Positions 60,209 to 64,000 of a stretch of 64,000 nt of DNA are shown here, piece after piece. This DNA comes from Warburgia ugandensis (Eukaryota; Streptophyta; Magnoliopsida; Canellales; Canellaceae). The notes under the pieces were generated by a model. That model saw only the letters and a program-made list of their open reading frames with translations, was not told the DNA's origin and did no database searches. Location: contig CP141133.1 in NCBI GenBank assembly GCA_035236585.1, forward strand, positions 43,789,729 through 43,853,728, written 5' to 3'. The first letter of the stretch is position 1. Every line of letters begins with the position of its first letter. Made by a program: the position numbers and the translations under genes.

Positions 60209-61634
60209 CTTCTGGTATCCCAAAATTTTATCAAACTCTATCAATATATTTAACATGTCCTAGATTAATGATCTGACGGATGAATTTGTTAGATTCTTTA
60301 AATTTTTAGAGATCTAATCTAATTAAGGAATTTAAAAATTACTGGCTTAGATCTATTTTTTGAACTCAAATTGAAGATCAAGAATAGCAATTAAACTACA
60401 AACTATCCTAAAAAACACTTTATAAAATTTAATTAAAATTCTAAATTAAAACAGACAAGGAATAAGAGTTTTTCTGTGGTTAAACTAGAACCCTTGATTT
60501 GGTTAAATAGGAATAGATAAGATAGTTCCTAGATGAACTACGGAATAACATCAAATGTGAATAATAGAAACATGAATGACATAAAACACAAATAGTAATA
60601 GTAACAAGACAGAACATGTAATTTGAAATATTCTACTAAGGGCAAAATTGGAATTTTTCGTGAAACTTCCTTAAACTTCCCGTAAACAAAAAAGAAAAAG
60701 AAAACCAGAGTAATCGGAGACAGAGAAGATGGGCATGTGTGTACCTAGCTATTGCTATGCTAGGTAGTACTGGAATGAAGCCGGGTGCGGTGGGAGCAGG
60801 ACCCTCTATGTGTAGTTGATTAGCTGGGCGATGAGGATCAACTGGGCGTCGACCAGTGTGGTGGAGAAGCAGGGTAGATGATTCGTGGATTGTGGTCAAT
60901 GCAAAGAGAAGGAGACAACCAGAGGGGTTTCCATTCTGTATGGACCAAACTAGGTAGAGCTTTCAAGTCTGGTGAAGAAGGGAAAAGTGGAAGAAGGGCT
61001 TGCCAGTGCGGGTCAATAGGGAACTGACAATTGGTGGGGAGAAAGTGAAGACTTTGCGAGGCTGATCAGTGGTGGTGGAGGGAACATGTAAAGTGGTTTG
61101 ATGCAGTTGGGATAAAGGGGTCGACGAGAGGGAGATAAAGAGAAAGAAAGTGAGTGGAAAAGAAAGATAGCAGTGGGAATCTAGGAGAGAGATGGGGAGA
61201 TCAGAGAAGATAGCAGTGGGAATCCAATTCTACCTTGGACAATCTCATTTATTTCATCTCTATCCTTAATTTAATTATGTCTGTATCCCTATTTCAATTT
61301 CGTCTGAGTCCCTGCTTTATTTACAAATGTGTCCCTGAATATTCTGGTTTTTCCTTATCCATGTTCTGTCTATCCAGGGACAATGACATCCAAGGTTACT
61401 CATTTAGTTTTATTTTATGTTTTCTTGGATTTAGAAATTTTGTAAATTGCAGCAATTGAATAAATCTAAAACTTTATTTTATTATCATTTTGTTTGTATT
61501 ATATTTGTTAGTTTTATTTTTTATTAATTGAATTTTATTAAAAATTCCAAAATTCCAAAGCGAGTCCCTATGGGATCGACCCGTATTTGCATGCCTATAC
61601 TATAATAGCCCATGCACTTGTAGAAAACATCAAC

Positions 61635-63538
61635 AATTACCAAATTAATGAGTTAAGTGGTATAATTAAAAGCTAAACTAGGGGTCTTTTAGCCAAAATT
61701 AAACACATAAGAGAACCCCCAACCAGCATTTTGCGAATCCTGAGCAAAACATGCAGAAAACTACTTTACAAAAATTGGTACAATGTGTCACTTTCGTAAG
61801 TACTCAGGATTGCATTTAGCACATGCAACAAGCCCTTGAATCCCTAGGTTACCCTAGTGGATGAGTTAGGCCTCTTGAGGGTTTGTAGTGAATATACCCG
61901 TAAAATTCAATAAGGCTGAGTTCCCTATTTCATCTTAGAGAATCCTCATTCATTAGCAATTTTACTAGTTTTTCACAACTTAATGAAGAGGATTTGACAA
62001 TTTTACATATCATACACATATTAAAGACATTTTATTTGAGCTATTTCTCAGAGTGCATATGTGTGTGTATATCCACATAATCATGACTTCTAACTGGATA
62101 TGCTTACATTCTATTGGAAATATGCCTTGGCCTCAAATCCTTACAGGTATATGCTCAGAAATAAAACTCTCAGATAAGGGGTTTAAACATATTTTACTCA
62201 TTATGTGACCGAATCCAATAAGCTAATGGTTCACATAATTCTTTTAAATGCTCATGAGACAAAGGAAAGTGATCTCTATGAGTGGATGTTATCACCAAGA
62301 ATATTAGGAGTCTTTTACCTTAATTCTTTCTTTTTATCTCCTCTTTAAGGATATGTCCACCTAAGATCAATAGGTCTTTAACTAGGATGAAATGTAGGTT
62401 TAGGACAAGTTTAGAAAAGAAAGGTATAAAGATTTCAAAGGTTCAAAATTGAGTAGATGTCTTCAATGAATATATGTTAGGACAACTTTTCTTTTGGCTT
62501 TGTACTTGAAGTGAATTTCTCTTTCAGATTTTGGTCCTTTTTTTCTTTTTTTTTTCACTTTTCTCTTTCTTCTATGGACGAAAGATAGCTAATTTTTTCT
62601 CACTTCTTTGACTTTTTGTCCTATTTTTGAATATTTTCTACTCTACTCATTTTGAAGATGGGTAGTGATTATTTATTTTATTGGGTTATTTTGGGTTAAG
62701 GTGAATGGGGTTAAGAAAAAAAAAACTTAATAACAAGCTCAAAAGGCTAACTAGTGGTATACTATATTGGGTAGGCTTTATGTCTCTAGACTGAGCAAGG
62801 ATGGCTTATATCATTTCCTAGGTTTCTTAAAGCCTATTAGATTTTTGAAATTAAAGCTATTACTCCTATTTTTTCTTAATGGTTAACCAAAACAATGATA
62901 ACAGGATCACACTAATGTATGTACACTAAAAAAATTGTGGAATTACCTATAACTCTTTGAAAGAAGATAGTCTCTAAACTTACTGGGTTATAGGTCTCCA
63001 CTGGTTTTCTTCAGGGTCTCTAAGTGATACCTTTATTTAGTCTTGATAATGTGTTGTATGTAAATGATTTTCAAGACTTAACTTTCATAAAATGCTTCAA
63101 CACATGAATGATATGCAAAATTAATCATATGCATTCCCATTAAGAGGTGAAAACAATGTATCTACTAAATTCTGAACATCTAGTTCTCATCACAGTAAGG
63201 GAACTCTACTTTAAAAACTTTTTTCTTTTTCAAAAAATTTTCAATTGTTTTTTTTAAAAAAACTCAAGAAATTTCAAAATCTTTGTGCATCTACCCCCCA
63301 ACCTAAATGAAACATTATCTCCAGTGTTTGAAAACATAGGATTCTATATGGAAGTTGAGTGATGTAGACTCTAAACCCTTGGGTTGCCTTCCAGTAAAGG
63401 CTAAGTTTAATGTCTTCAGCCAAACATAATTATAAGTGCAATGATGATATGCTGCATGTCTCTTGGAGTGGTAATCTAAGGCGGATCATGATACTTAGGT
63501 GTCTCTAAAAGTGTCTCATCAATTTCAAGGTCAGGCAG
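61635..63538 (-). other. 3' non-coding region of an Athila/Tat-type relic
   Basis: Downstream (minus strand) of the integrase relic. Contains TTGGGTTGCCTTCCAG...CTAAGTTTAATGTCTTCAGCC (63383-63421) and CCCCCAACCTAAATG (63295), phrases I recall as recurrent next to plant Athila/Tat integrase genes. No open frame is supported. Confidence 0.5.
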
Positions 63539-64000
63539 TTATAGGAAAGGTTTTAACCTTTGACCATTGACCTTTTGGATTTCTCCATCCTTTCAACCTC
63601 AATGGCCCCATGAGGATAGATTGTGCATACTCTATAAGGTCTGGTCCATCTAGATCTAAGTTTTCCTAGAAATAGATGCAATCTAGAATTATACAGTAAG
63701 ACCTTTTGACCTGGTGTGAAGGATTTTCTTAAAATATGTCTATCATGTACAACCTTCATTTAGTTTTTGTACAATCATGTAGACTCATACGCATCTTTCC
63801 TCAATTCTTCCAACTCATTGAGTTGGAGTTTTCTATGGGTTTTAGTAGAATCTAAGTCAAAATTTAGCTTTTTGATAACCTAATATGCCTTTTTCTCTAA
63901 CTCTACTAGTAAGAGGTAGGCCTTTCCATAGACCAAGCAGTAGGGTGACATTCCTATAGGGGTTTTATATGTTGTATGATAAGCCCATAAAGCATTAATA
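63539..64000 (-). pseudogene. Integrase C-terminal relic, Athila/Tat type (runs off window)
   Basis: The complement reads [96 protein letters not shown] and GQRLKPFL with a terminal stop at 63539-63541. This is the end of the integrase core and the C-terminal DNA-binding domain of Athila/Tat pol. Stops replace a Trp (TAG after KKAY) and break the EST-LYKN linker (TGA, TAA). The catalytic DDE region would lie beyond 64000. Integrase inserts the element cDNA; this copy cannot. Confidence 0.88.

Larger units (their letters stand above)
51077..61634 (-). mobile_element. Inverted-end unit split by element B1 (possible Tat-type LTR)
   Basis: The left end GTTGATGTTTTTCACAAGCG is an inverted copy of the right end (complement GTTGATGTTTTCTACAAGTG), and the similarity continues inward for about 100 bases (CATGGG, TATAG, TGCAA, then a T/A-rich tract). 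Without B1 and its duplication the unit is about 1.7 kb. Flanks AAT/AAT could be a 3-bp duplication, but that is weak evidence. Since an integrase relic on the minus strand lies just to the right, it may instead be the 3' LTR of that element (TGATG...CATCA). An open frame at 60636-60899 is unrecognised. Confidence 0.5.

Noticed and set aside
60636-60899. 87-codon minus-strand open frame in the inverted-end unit
   Set aside because: No recognisable motif and no start context or neighbours to support it; kept only as a note under the unit.

Overview
This is a plant nuclear window made almost entirely of transposable-element remains. It is AT-rich. The primer-binding sites (PBS) match plant initiator-tRNA-Met and, in degraded form, tRNA-Asp. 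The reverse transcriptase, protease, gag and integrase fragments are of plant Ty3/gypsy and RTE-LINE type. No intact host gene, RNA gene or CRISPR array can be supported. The species cannot be named; an angiosperm with a large repeat-rich genome, in a pericentromeric-like or intergenic tract, fits best.

I use working names for the families. Family A is a chromovirus (Tekay/Del-like) element with a very long LTR of about 4.5-4.7 kb. Family B is a related element with a 2.7-kb LTR. Family C is a Tekay-like family seen as two minus-strand 3' ends. D and E are diverged minus-strand LTRs. T is an Athila/Tat-lineage family with a tRNA-Asp-type PBS.

Layout. 1-458: a coding-like minus-strand relic of unknown family. 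683-1055: a 198-bp-period duplication. 1921-2191: a CACTA-like terminus. 2800-5134: diverged LTR pieces. 5135-19281: element A1 (truncated 5' LTR, PBS, gag start, non-coding interior, polypurine tract (PPT), 3' LTR), whose 3' LTR carries a nested solo LTR of family B (14519-17195) with a perfect target-site duplication (TSD) TGAAC. 19282-21543: two stacked minus-strand A-type LTR starts. 21652-26329: a solo A-type LTR inside a family C LTR. 26701-27140 and 32924-33350: two family C pol tails. 29290-32079 and 33446-36777: LTRs E and D; D hosts a 5'-truncated RTE LINE and a 57/70-bp alternating tandem array. 36778-47451: a T element with LTR, leader, gag, protease and the start of RT, running straight into a second LTR plus leader (with a second RTE LINE inside). 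48757-49220: a 61-bp minisatellite. 49560-51070: a minus-strand T leader and LTR end. 51353-60208: element B1, complete LTR to LTR with TSD CTTCT but a 3.4-kb interior without recognisable coding sequence, inserted in a unit bounded by inverted ends (51077-61634). 61635-64000: a minus-strand Athila/Tat 3' region with an integrase C-terminal relic that runs off the window.

How parts relate. Nothing here forms a host pathway. A1 and B1 keep cis-acting signals (LTR ends, TATA boxes, PBS, PPT) but lack evident gag-pol, so they look like passengers that would need proteins supplied in trans. The main points for a second look are a roughly 400-500-bp non-coding module shared between the family A LTR and the leader of the unrelated T lineage, a hairpin in the A LTRs that stays paired despite base changes, and two LINE copies that share the same inactivating stop codon. 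All homology statements come from reading the sequence by eye; no database search was run.
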